This document shows, piece after piece, positions 28,324 through 35,873 of a stretch of DNA of 64,000 nucleotides. The notes beneath the pieces were generated by a model. The model made no database searches. It was not told where the DNA came from and saw nothing but the letters and a program-made list of their open reading frames with translations. The position numbers were made by a program, and so were the translations under genes. This DNA is from Bradyrhizobium sp. ISRA430 (lineage in GTDB: Bacteria > Pseudomonadota > Alphaproteobacteria > Rhizobiales > Xanthobacteraceae). The stretch covers positions 5,146,001-5,210,000 of the forward strand of contig NZ_CP094516.1 of the NCBI RefSeq assembly GCF_029909975.1, in the 5' to 3' direction. Positions within the stretch are counted from its first letter, which is position 1. Each line of letters starts with the position of its first letter.

Positions 28324-28523
28324 CGCCTCAAGCGCGACGAGATCCGGTCTGCAACAAAAACGTCGAAAACAACCCCATGCAAAGTAGCCGGTGAGTTCCG
28401 GCGCGATGCTCGGTGAATTCCATCAAACCACTGATACGGCGGATCAAATCAGGGGCGCCGCGCCATCATCGCAGCGTGCGGGTCCGTCGAGCGAAACGCG
28501 CAGACGTCGCCTCATTCGCAACT

Positions 28524-28624
28524 GTCATTCCCCGCGCAGGCGGGGAATCCCGTATTCCAGAGACATCGGGATTCACAACGACTGCCGCGGCATACTGGAT
28601 CGCCCGCTTTCGCGGGCGATGACG
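28524..28624. repeat. Palindromic repeat in a 343-bp gene-free gap
   Basis: Starts GTCATTCCCCGCGCAGGCGGGGAAT (short hairpin) and ends CGCCCGCTTTCGCGGGCGATGACG (second hairpin): two hairpins facing each other with GTCAT/ATGAC ends. The rest of the gap 28324-28666 shows no gene or promoter that I can support. Confidence 0.7.
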
Positions 28625-28666
28625 GCTTCAAATACGGCCGACGGCTTACAACCGGGCTAATGAACC

Positions 28667-29422
28667 CTATTCGTCGATCCCATACCGGTGCAGATCATTG
28701 CCGTGGGTGTCGAGCCACTTCTTGGCGCGCTCGACGGACGGACAGATCCTGTCGCAGACGCGCCAGAACCGCGACGAGTGGTTCATCTCGACGAGATGGG
28801 CGACTTCGTGGGCGGCGAGATAGTCGAGAACGTAGGGCGGCGCGAGGATCAACCGCCAGGAGAACGACAACGAGCCCGCCGAAGTGCAGGAACCCCAGCG
28901 GCTTGATTGATCGCGAATCGAGAGCCGCTTGACCCTGACGCCAAGCTCGGCGGCATAGGCTTCAGCCGAGCGCTGCAGATCGCGGCGCGCTTCGCGCTTG
29001 AGGAAGTCATGGACGCGGCGGTCGACGTGCTCGACGCCGCCCGCGACGCAGAGAATGCGCTCGCCGCTATCGCGCACTTCGGTCCACACCGTGCCGCGGA
29101 TGCCGGCGCGATGGACGATGCGGTGGTGCACGCCGCGCAGCGGTATCACCGTGCCCGCCTGGAAGGGTGCCGCCTTCGGCAAGCGGCCAAGACGGGCCGC
29201 GATCCACGCACCGTGGCGCTGCGCGAAGTCTTTGGCGTCGGCAAGCGTACCCCGCGGCGGCATGGTGAGGATGGCTTCGCGATCACTCGGATGAATTCTG
29301 AGCGTGTAGCGACGCGCGCGACGGTGCCGGCGCAATCGGATGGCAAAAAATTGCGATCCGTGGGTGATGACGAGGGTCTTTGGTTCGTGGGGCCGCCGAT
29401 AGAGGAGAGCGCGAGTGGCCAT
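28667..29422 (-). CDS. YgjP/DUF45-family zinc metalloprotease-like protein
   Basis: 251 residues from the ATG at 29422; a longer start at 29506 would overlap the RNA candidate and has no ribosome site. The SprT-like fold is shown by the HExxH-type motif in YLAAHEVAHLVEMNHSSRFW, giving His-Glu-x-x-His and a third His, plus the preceding RWGSCTSAGSLSFSWRLILAPPYVLDY. The N-terminal half (RYTLRIHPSDREAILTMPP) is the M48-like YgjP platform. Members are predicted peptidases of unknown substrate. Same strand as the upstream PHA depolymerase but separated by about 300 bp. Confidence 0.85.
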   Translation of the reverse strand: MATRALLYRRPHEPKTLVITHGSQFFAIRLRRHRRARRYTLRIHPSDREAILTMPPRGTLADAKDFAQRHGAWIAARLGRLPKAAPFQAGTVIPLRGVHHRIVHRAGIRGTVWTEVRDSGERILCVAGGVEHVDRRVHDFLKREARRDLQRSAEAYAAELGVRVKRLSIRDQSSRWGSCTSAGSLSFSWRLILAPPYVLDYLAAHEVAHLVEMNHSSRFWRVCDRICPSVERAKKWLDTHGNDLHRYGIDE

Positions 29423-29524
29423 GTCTGTCAGTCCGGGGGGCAGGAGTTGGCCCGGATTCTGCCATAACCGCCGCCAGGGAAAGCGCTCGGCGCAAAAACA
29501 AATCATTTGCCCAATATACAGGGG

Positions 29525-29695
29525 TTGGCCGTCCGGGAGACCCTACAGACTGGGGTTGGAACCCCAATTTTTCGCCCTCGCGTGACGCATGCGGCCTCCC
29601 CAAGGGTTGAGGAGAGACTCACTCCTATAAGGCTACCTAAATACCGCGAATCTGGCGGGAACTTACCCTCTGTCGAGGCCTCCGACAGGGCCCAA
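29525..29695. ncRNA. Candidate structured RNA with a long imperfect rod fold (6S-like shape)
   Basis: In a 301-bp gap the two ends pair over about 170 nt: TTGG (29525-29528) with CCAA (29692-29695), GTC (29531) with GAC (29684), GGAG (29536-29539) with CTCC (29680-29683), ACAGA (29545-29549) with TCTGT (29669-29673), GGG with CCC (29666-29668) and GTT with AAC (29660-29662). Bulges and internal loops lie between, and local hairpins occur inside. This single bulged rod of 170-180 nt is the general shape of 6S RNA. Identity and strand are unproven: the plus strand has an AT-rich upstream patch (TATACA near 29515), while the minus strand has a TTTTT run after the rod. Confidence 0.4.
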
Positions 29696-29723
29696 TTTCC
29701 AGCGGGAAAGCCGAAGAACGCGG

Positions 29724-31052
29724 TTATTCGGCAGCGAGAGCCTGCGCTGCCTTCGGATTCGCGGCCGAGACCATGAAGTCATGAATCCGCGGCACGATTT
29801 CCGACTTGAAACGCGAGCCGTTGAACACGCCGTAATGTCCGACGCCCTTCTGGACGTAATGAACACGGCGATGATGGGGGATCGAGCTGCACAATCCATG
29901 CGTTGCTTCGGTCTGGCCGAGACCTGAGATGTCGTCATTCTCGCCTTCGACCGTCATCAACGCCACGCGGGTGATCTTCGAAGGATCGACCCGTGTTCCA
30001 CGATGGGTCATCTCACCCTTCGGCAAGGCGTGTTTCACAAAGACGGTATCGACCGTCTGAAGATAGTACTCGGCGGAGAGATCCATCACCGCGAGGTATT
30101 CGTCGTAGAAGTCGCGATGCTTGTCGACGAGGTCGCCGTCGCCCTTCACCAGATTGGCGAAGAGCTGCTTATGTGCATCCATGTGACGGTCGAGATTCAT
30201 GCTGATGAAGCCGTTGAGCTGCAGGAATCCCGGATAGACGTCGCGCATCATGCCCGGATGCGGGAACGGCACCTTGGTGATGACGGTGTTGCGGAACCAG
30301 TCGATGCCACGCTGTTCCGCGAGCTTGTTCACCGCGGTCGGATTGCGGCGGGTGTCGATCGGACCACCCATCAGCGTCATCGACAACGGCACGAACGGGT
30401 CGCGCTGCGCTTCCATGATCGAGACGGCGGCGACGACGGGGACCGAAGGCTGGCACACCGCCATCACATGAGTGTTGCCGCCGAGCACGTGGAGCATCTC
30501 GATGACGTAGTCGATGTAATCGTCGAGATCGAAGCGGCCCTCGCTGAGCGGGACCATGCGCGCGTCGGCCCAATCGGTGATGTAGACCTCATGCGCCGGC
30601 AGGAAGGCTTCGACCGTGCCGCGCAGCAGCGTCGCATAGTGGCCGGACATCGGCGCGACGATCAGCACGCGCGGCTGCGGGCTGCGCAGCGGGCGCGTGA
30701 ACTTGCGATCGAAATAGAGCAGCTTGCAGAACGGCTTTTCCCAGACCGAGCGGATCTCGACGGGGACGCGGATGCCGTTGACCTCGGTGTCGTCGAGCCC
30801 CCATTCCGGCTTGCCGTAGCGGCGCGTGGTGCGCTCGAACAGCTCGCAGGCCGCGGCCACCGACTTGCCGACATCGGTGTGCGTCCAGGGATTCATGGGA
30901 TTCTGAAACAGAATCTTTGTGGCGTCGGTGACCGCGCGTGCCGGATTCAGAGAGGCGTGCGCCATCTCGTACATCCAGTACATCGGCGTCGTCAGGACCG
31001 GACTGCCTTCGGCCGCCAGGGGCGGTGCGCCGCCAAACTCACCAATGGGCAT
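29724..31052 (-). CDS. phaZ: Intracellular polyhydroxyalkanoate depolymerase
   Basis: 442 residues from the ATG at 31052, with GAGAGGAATT as ribosome site. It mobilises stored PHB granules. The alpha/beta-hydrolase nucleophile region reads HVMAVCQPSVPVVAAV, so Cys (about 197) replaces the lipase-box Ser, as in the Ralstonia PhaZ1 class of intracellular depolymerases. Further motifs are RVLIVAPMSGHYATLLRGTVEAFLP, HEVYITDWADARMVP and the C-terminal His in GVGHYGVFNGSRF. The start MYWMYEMAHASLNPARA is typical. A perfect 12-bp palindrome lies about 40 bp upstream. Confidence 0.95.
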   Translation of the reverse strand: MPIGEFGGAPPLAAEGSPVLTTPMYWMYEMAHASLNPARAVTDATKILFQNPMNPWTHTDVGKSVAAACELFERTTRRYGKPEWGLDDTEVNGIRVPVEIRSVWEKPFCKLLYFDRKFTRPLRSPQPRVLIVAPMSGHYATLLRGTVEAFLPAHEVYITDWADARMVPLSEGRFDLDDYIDYVIEMLHVLGGNTHVMAVCQPSVPVVAAVSIMEAQRDPFVPLSMTLMGGPIDTRRNPTAVNKLAEQRGIDWFRNTVITKVPFPHPGMMRDVYPGFLQLNGFISMNLDRHMDAHKQLFANLVKGDGDLVDKHRDFYDEYLAVMDLSAEYYLQTVDTVFVKHALPKGEMTHRGTRVDPSKITRVALMTVEGENDDISGLGQTEATHGLCSSIPHHRRVHYVQKGVGHYGVFNGSRFKSEIVPRIHDFMVSAANPKAAQALAAE

Positions 31053-31089
31053 ATTTAATTCCTCTCGCATCGCAGCATACTGCCGAATG

Positions 31090-31101
31090 CGCAATATTGC
31101 G
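31090..31101. promoter_or_regulatory. Palindrome upstream of phaZ
   Basis: CGCAATATTGCG is a perfect 12-bp palindrome within TGCGCAATATTGCGTCAATGCA, 38 bp before the phaZ start codon. TGC/GCA-rich palindromes are the type recognised by the PHA-responsive repressor PhaR, but binding is only inferred. Confidence 0.4.
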
Positions 31102-31171
31102 TCAATGCACGGTTCCGTACATCTACGTGCTCTGGATCGCTAAAACAGGGAGAATCCACGGGAAAGTGACG

Positions 31172-31990
31172 CTATTCGCCGCTCGAGAGCAGCGACCCGT
31201 GCTTCTTGGCGCTGCGCAAAAGGGCAAGGAATGCCCCGAAGGATGCAATGAGAAGGCAGACATTGATCGCCAGGGCATCCAGCATCAGGTCGGTCCGGAA
31301 GGTGTGCTCGATCAGCAACGCCCGCATCCCTTCGAACACATAGGTCGGCGGCAGCGACCAGGCGACGTATTGCAGCCAGACCGGCAGCACGCTGACGGGA
31401 TAATAGATGCAGGCGAGCGGCATGATCGCGAACATCAGCGTCCAGACGATGCTCTCGGCCCCGAGTCCATTCCGCAGGACCAGGCCGGAGACGAAAATCC
31501 CGACCGCCCAGCTCGTGAAGATCAGATTGCAGAAGAAGGCGATCAGCGGCAGGCCGAGACTGTAGACATTGAAGTGAAACAGGAACAGCGCGAGAAGCGT
31601 CATCGGGATGATGCCGATCGCAAGCCGGATCAGACTCATGGTCATGAGCGCGAGCAGAAACTCGATCGGCCTCAAGGGACTCATCATGAGGTTGCCGATG
31701 TTGCGCGCCCACATCTCCTCCAGGAAGGAGATGGAGAAGCCGAGCTGCCCACGGAACAGGATGTCCCAGAGGATGACGGCGCCGATCAGCGTGCCGCCGG
31801 CGCGCGCAAAGAAGTTGGCGTTCTGCGCGATGTAAAGCTGGAGAAAGCCCCAGGTGAGGACCTGGAGCGCCGGCCAGTACAGGAGCTCCAACAGCCGCGG
31901 CCAGGACGACAGCAGCAGGTACCAGTACCGCAGGATCATCGCGCCGATGCGCTGCATGGACAGGCCGTGATGGAGGAAGATCTCGCTCAT
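31172..31990 (-). CDS. ABC-2 type transporter permease
   Basis: 272 residues with six hydrophobic segments, for example LLYWPALQVLTWGFLQLYIAQ, GAVILWDILFRGQLGFSISFLEEMWARNIGNLMMSPLRPIE (the conserved ABC-2 cytoplasmic helix) and LPLIAFFCNLIFTSWAVGIFVSGLVL. It pairs with the ATPase gene upstream on the same strand and together they form an exporter of unknown substrate. The pair resembles NodIJ-type exporters in arrangement, but no nod genes are nearby. A repeat of about 84 bp separates the two. Confidence 0.9.
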   Translation of the reverse strand: MSEIFLHHGLSMQRIGAMILRYWYLLLSSWPRLLELLYWPALQVLTWGFLQLYIAQNANFFARAGGTLIGAVILWDILFRGQLGFSISFLEEMWARNIGNLMMSPLRPIEFLLALMTMSLIRLAIGIIPMTLLALFLFHFNVYSLGLPLIAFFCNLIFTSWAVGIFVSGLVLRNGLGAESIVWTLMFAIMPLACIYYPVSVLPVWLQYVAWSLPPTYVFEGMRALLIEHTFRTDLMLDALAINVCLLIASFGAFLALLRSAKKHGSLLSSGE

Positions 31991-32021
31991 CGCTGCACCG
32001 AGCAGCCCGTCCGTAACCAGG

Positions 32022-32105
32022 AGCCCGGATGCCGCGAAGCGAAATCCGGGGCCGCTGCATACGGATGGTTTGGTCCCGGATTTCGCTGCGCTTCATCCGG
32101 GCTAC
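32022..32105. repeat. 'AGCCCGGAT...ATCCGGGCT' inverted-arm repeat
   Basis: AGCCCGGATGCCGCGAAGCG and CGCTGCGCTTCATCCGGGCT are inverted arms around a short centre. It lies within the ABC exporter operon, between the ATPase and permease genes. Confidence 0.75.
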
Positions 32106-32126
32106 GGCCGAAACATAGAGGCTTGC

Positions 32127-32933
32127 TCATCGCGCCGCCTCCTCGCGCAGGCCATTCACGCGGCCGCGCGCGACATCCAGGAACACATCCTCCAGCGTGG
32201 AGCGGTTGTAGCGGGCCATGATCGCCTCGGGCGTATCGTCGTCCTCGATGCGGCCGCGCTTCATGATGATGACGCGGTCGCAGAGCCGCTCGACCTCGAG
32301 CATGTTGTGCGAGGCGAGCAGGATGGTGGCGCTGTTGTCCTTGCGGTAGCGCTCCAGATGCGCCCGCACCCAGTCGGCGGTATCAGGGTCGAGCGAGGCG
32401 GTCGGCTCGTCCAGCAAGAGCAGCTCGGGCTGGTTGATCAGTGCTTTGGCGAGCGCAACGCGGGTCTTCTGCCCGGCGGAGAGCTTGCCGTTGGCGCGGT
32501 CGATGAAATCGGTGAGATCGAGATCGTCGGCCAGCTCCGCGATGCGGTCGGACAGGTTCTTCACCGCATAGAGCTTGCCGAAGATGGTGAGGTTCTGCCG
32601 CACGGTGAGCCGCATCGGCATGTCGACATAGGGGCTCTCGAAATTCATCCGCCCCAGGACTTCGGCGCTCTGCTCGGGCATGGCATGGCCGAGCACGCGC
32701 ACGCGCCCCGACGTCGGCAGCACCAGGCCCATGATCATGGCGATGGTGGTGGTCTTGCCGGCACCGTTGCCGCCCAGAAGCCCCGTGATGCTGCCGCGCG
32801 GAAGCGAAAAAGAGATGCCATCGACGGCGCGGGTCTGCTTGTAGACCTTGACGAGGCGGTCGACCGCAATCGCCGGGGACAGTGCGCCATCCGCGACAGT
32901 CGGCCGACTTGAAGCATTGTCATTCCCGGTCAT
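32127..32933 (-). CDS. ABC transporter ATP-binding protein (exporter)
   Basis: 268 residues from the ATG at 32933; longer starts exist but encode non-conserved sequence. Walker A is LLGGNGAGKTTTIAMIMG (about 52-69), the Q-loop region follows, the signature is LSAGQKTRVALAKALI, Walker B LLLLDEPTASLDPDT and the switch His is in LLASHNMLEVERLCDR. It supplies energy to the ABC-2 permease next door. Transcribed divergently from the RegS-type kinase gene, 137 bp between starts. Confidence 0.92.
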   Translation of the reverse strand: MTGNDNASSRPTVADGALSPAIAVDRLVKVYKQTRAVDGISFSLPRGSITGLLGGNGAGKTTTIAMIMGLVLPTSGRVRVLGHAMPEQSAEVLGRMNFESPYVDMPMRLTVRQNLTIFGKLYAVKNLSDRIAELADDLDLTDFIDRANGKLSAGQKTRVALAKALINQPELLLLDEPTASLDPDTADWVRAHLERYRKDNSATILLASHNMLEVERLCDRVIIMKRGRIEDDDTPEAIMARYNRSTLEDVFLDVARGRVNGLREEAAR

Positions 32934-33070
32934 GCTGGGCCGTTCTTCGGCTATTGCGCGGTCGAGTGCAAGGCTTGATGTAAATGCTTGATGTAAGAGG
33001 GTTGTAACCAGATGGAATGCGCGGGCCTCCATGTTTGTGATCGGACCTGCGCACCGCTAGATTGGCTGAG

Positions 33071-34381
33071 ATGACCGACACCGCCGCCTCCGACTTTCGC
33101 CACCCGCAGCGGCATATCCGCCTGGATACGATCCTGCGGCTGCGCTGGCTCGCGGTGCTCGGTCAGCTCGCCGCGATCTTCATCGTGGCACAGGGGCTCG
33201 AGTTCAACGTCGAGATCGTCCCTTGCGTCAGCATCATCGCCTTGTCGGCGACGCTCAATCTGGCGCTGCAGATGGCGGTCAATCCGATGCAGCGGCTTGA
33301 GCCGGTCCACGCCGCCGGACTGCTCGCGCTGAACATCGTGGAACTGGCCGGCCTGCTCTTCTTCACCGGCGGATTGCAGAACCCGTTCTCGTTCCTGTTC
33401 CTCGCCCCCGTGCTGATCTCCGCGACGGCGCTGCCGGCGCGCCTCACCTTCGGTCTCGGTCTTTTGGCCGTCGCCTGCGCCTCCATCCTGTTCTTCTTCC
33501 ATCTGCCGCTGCCCTGGGACTCCGACGATCCCCTGGTGCTGCCGCCGATCTACCTCGTCGGTGTCTGGCTCTCGATCGTGCTCGCGATCGGCGTCACCAG
33601 CCTCTACTCCTTCCAGGTCACCGAGGAGGCGCGGAAGCTTGCGGACGCGCTGGCCGCGACCGAACTGGTGCTGACGCGCGAGCAGCATCTGACCCAGCTC
33701 GACGGGCTGGCCGCGGCCGCCGCGCATGAGCTCGGCACGCCGCTCGCAACGATCTTCCTGATCTCGCGCGAGCTCGAGAAGACGGTGAAAGACCCGAGCT
33801 TTGCCGCCGATCTCAAGACCTTGCGCGAGCAGACGCAACGCTGCCGCGACATCTTGAGCAAGATCACCCAGCTCTCTTCCACCGGCGCACCATTCGACCG
33901 CATGAAATTGTCGGAGCTGATCGAGGAGGTGGTGGCGCCGCACCGCGATTTCGGTGTCGCGATCAAGGTACGGATCGCGGTGGCCGCCGCAACGGAACCG
34001 GTCGGCTCGCGCAACCCGGCGATCCTCTACGGCGTCGGCAATATCGTCGAGAACGCCGTCGATTTCGCCCACACGACGGTCGAGGTGAATGCCTGGTGGA
34101 ACAACGACACTATCGAGCTTGTGATCTCCGACGATGGTCCCGGGATTCCGCCCGACCTCCTCAACCGGATCGGCGAGCCTTATCTGTCGCGGCGTCGCAG
34201 CCAGGACGAGGGCGGCGGTCTGGGGCTGGGCGTGTTCATCGCGCGCACGCTGCTCGAGCGCACCGGCGCCAAGGTCTCGTTTACCAACCGGACCTTTCCG
34301 GAGCACGGCGCGGTGGTCCAGATCGCGTGGCCCAGACAACGTTTTGAGGCTACCGAGACGCTTGAAGAAACAATAGGATAG
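33071..34381 (+). CDS. regS: Redox-sensing histidine kinase of the RegB/PrrB/ActS family (RegS)
   Basis: 436 residues from the ATG at 33071; a TTG three codons upstream is also in frame. About six N-terminal membrane segments (30-175) contain the quinone-linked motif GGLQNPFSFLFLAP. The H-box AAAHELGTPLATIFL follows (His about 220). A Cys sits 39 residues after that His in EQTQRCRDIL, matching the redox-active Cys of RegB. The ATPase domain has NIVENAVDFA, DDGPGIPPDL and GGGLGLGVFIARTL. In Bradyrhizobium RegS/RegR controls fixR-nifA and energy metabolism. The regulator gene follows 104 bp downstream. Confidence 0.92.
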   Translation: MTDTAASDFRHPQRHIRLDTILRLRWLAVLGQLAAIFIVAQGLEFNVEIVPCVSIIALSATLNLALQMAVNPMQRLEPVHAAGLLALNIVELAGLLFFTGGLQNPFSFLFLAPVLISATALPARLTFGLGLLAVACASILFFFHLPLPWDSDDPLVLPPIYLVGVWLSIVLAIGVTSLYSFQVTEEARKLADALAATELVLTREQHLTQLDGLAAAAAHELGTPLATIFLISRELEKTVKDPSFAADLKTLREQTQRCRDILSKITQLSSTGAPFDRMKLSELIEEVVAPHRDFGVAIKVRIAVAAATEPVGSRNPAILYGVGNIVENAVDFAHTTVEVNAWWNNDTIELVISDDGPGIPPDLLNRIGEPYLSRRRSQDEGGGLGLGVFIARTLLERTGAKVSFTNRTFPEHGAVVQIAWPRQRFEATETLEETIG

Positions 34382-34484
34382 ACCGCGACCTTGCGTCGCA
34401 CAGAAGGGCCGATCGACCATTGACGGCCTTGGCACCGCCCGATTGCGACGCCATATGTAGATGCGCTGGAGAGAGGACAAAACC

Positions 34485-35039
34485 TTGAACGCCATCGCCG
34501 AATTGAACGAACAGACCGACCGCTCGCTGCTCATCGTGGAGGACGACAAGCCGTTTCTGGAGCGGCTGTCGCGCGCGATGGAGACGCGCGGATTCACGGT
34601 GACGTCGTGTGACACGGTGTCCGACGGATTGGCGCAGATCGGCAAAGCCGCGCCGGCTTTTGCGGTGGTGGACCTCAGGCTCGGCGACGGCAATGGCCTC
34701 GACGTGGTCTCCGCCTTGAAGAAGAAGCGACCCGAAGCACGCGCAATCGTGCTGACCGGCTATGGCAACATCGCCACCGCCGTCACCGCGGTGAAGATGG
34801 GCGCGATCGATTACCTCTCCAAGCCCGCCGATGCCGACGACGTCGTCGCAGCGCTGCTCTCGACCGGCACGGAAAAGTCCGAACTGCCGGCGAACCCGAT
34901 GTCGGCCGACCGCGTGCGCTGGGAGCACATCCAGCGCATCTACGAGATGTGCAACCGCAACGTCTCGGAAACTGCGCGCCGCCTCAACATGCACCGCCGC
35001 ACGCTGCAGCGAATCCTGGCGAAGCGCGCGCCAAGGTAA
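34485..35039 (+). CDS. regR: Response regulator RegR (RegA/PrrA/ActR family)
   Basis: 184 residues if translation starts at TTG 34485, which has an excellent Shine-Dalgarno (GAGAGGA, 7 nt). The ATG at 34461 has none, and 184 residues is the standard RegA length. Receiver domain: acidic pair VEDD, phospho-acceptor Asp in VVDLRLGDGNG (about 61), then VLTGYGNIATAV and SKPADADD. The C-terminal Fis-type helix-turn-helix is NVSETARRLNMHRRTLQRILAKRAPR. It is paired with regS and expected to act in redox control of respiration, carbon and nitrogen fixation. Confidence 0.93.
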   Translation: MNAIAELNEQTDRSLLIVEDDKPFLERLSRAMETRGFTVTSCDTVSDGLAQIGKAAPAFAVVDLRLGDGNGLDVVSALKKKRPEARAIVLTGYGNIATAVTAVKMGAIDYLSKPADADDVVAALLSTGTEKSELPANPMSADRVRWEHIQRIYEMCNRNVSETARRLNMHRRTLQRILAKRAPR

Positions 35040-35050
35040 ACTATGATCTT

Positions 35051-35145
35051 GTAGGGTGGGCAAAGGCGCACAGCGCCGTGCCCACCAGCTCTCTACGCTC
35101 ATGATCGGCTTGAATGGTGGGCACGCTTCGCTTTGCCCACCCTAC
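35051..35145. repeat. 'GTAGGGTGGGCAAAG' inverted-arm repeat
   Basis: Starts GTAGGGTGGGCAAAGGCG and ends CGCTTTGCCCACCCTAC: 12-15-bp inverted ends with internal palindromes. Between regR and the convergent mmcB. Confidence 0.8.
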
Positions 35146-35183
35146 GGCTTAGCTCCATCCGGGCTACGAAATCCCGATCGCAG

Positions 35184-35675
35184 CTACTCCCAAAAATCCG
35201 CGTGACCCTGCGGATCGACCAGCCGGTTGATCCGGAGCGCCGCCGCCATGGCAAAGCGCACCGTCATCTGCTTACGCGTAGGCGCGGGCAGCTTGTGCTC
35301 AGGCGCCTCGCAATGCAGATGCGCGCCATAGGCATCCGCGATGATCAGGCCGGTACCTTCCGGAAAGATCTCGCAGGGAAGATCCTGCGTGAAGGCAAAG
35401 AACAGCCGGTCGCAATGGGCGCGGTATTCTTGCCATTTCTGGTCGGCACGCAAATCCTCGACCGACGACTTGATCTCGACGATCCAGATCTCGCCGCGCT
35501 CGTTCAAGGCGACCAGGTCGGCGCGCCGGCCTGACGGCAGCGGCAATTCGCTGATGCAGGAAAAGCCGAGCGAGCGCAACAGCCGCGCCGTGCCGCGCGC
35601 GACCGCCAGCGCCGTCTCCGACTGGCGGCGATCCAGCGGCGGCACGAGGGCGATGTTGCGGGCGGTGTTGTCCAT
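35184..35675 (-). CDS. mmcB: MmcB-family DNA repair protein (PD-(D/E)XK nuclease-like)
   Basis: 163 residues. The nuclease core is visible as RADLVALNERGEIWIVEIKSSVEDLRADQKWQEY, with Asp, Glu-x-Lys in the PD-(D/E)XK order. A conserved tail HCDRLFFAFTQDLPCEIFPEGTGLIIADAYGA follows. MmcB was linked to DNA-damage response in Caulobacter; its precise reaction is not established. Monocistronic, between two palindromic repeats. Confidence 0.88.
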   Translation of the reverse strand: MDNTARNIALVPPLDRRQSETALAVARGTARLLRSLGFSCISELPLPSGRRADLVALNERGEIWIVEIKSSVEDLRADQKWQEYRAHCDRLFFAFTQDLPCEIFPEGTGLIIADAYGAHLHCEAPEHKLPAPTRKQMTVRFAMAAALRINRLVDPQGHADFWE

Positions 35676-35722
35676 GAGATGAGCTTATCCGATTCCGATG
35701 CGTGCGCACACCTTAAGTCACC

Positions 35723-35871
35723 CGTCATTCCGGGGCGCGCACAGCGCGAGCCCGGAATCCATAACCACGGGGTGTCGTTGTGGCGCGCGACTGGTAATCA
35801 AGAGTCTCCGCCAAACCTGATCCTGCGGTTATGGGTCCCGGGCTCGCGACTTCGTCGCGCCCCGGGACGAC
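35723..35871. repeat. Composite palindromic repeat (mixed CATTCC/CCCGG arms)
   Basis: Left arm CGTCATTCCGGGGCGCGC, inner GGAATCCATAACCACGGGG, then inverted GCGGTTATGGGTCCCGGGCT and right arm CCCCGGGACGAC. Same architecture as the element at 9966, but with one arm of each subtype. Confidence 0.8.
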
Positions 35872-35873
35872 AG

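Noticed and set aside
29545..29575. Intrinsic terminator (TGGGGTTGGAACCCCA followed by a T-run) on the plus strand
   Set aside because: There is no plus-strand gene upstream to terminate, and the segment is better explained as one inner hairpin of the longer rod-shaped RNA candidate.
29525..29695. tmRNA (permuted ssrA) as identity of the structured RNA candidate
   Set aside because: No tag-peptide frame of the AANDN type, no T-loop TTCGANT and no tRNA-like acceptor could be found.
31172..32933. NodIJ nodulation-factor exporter
   Set aside because: The ABC-2 permease/ATPase arrangement is similar, but no nod genes or nod box occur nearby; a generic exporter is the safer call.
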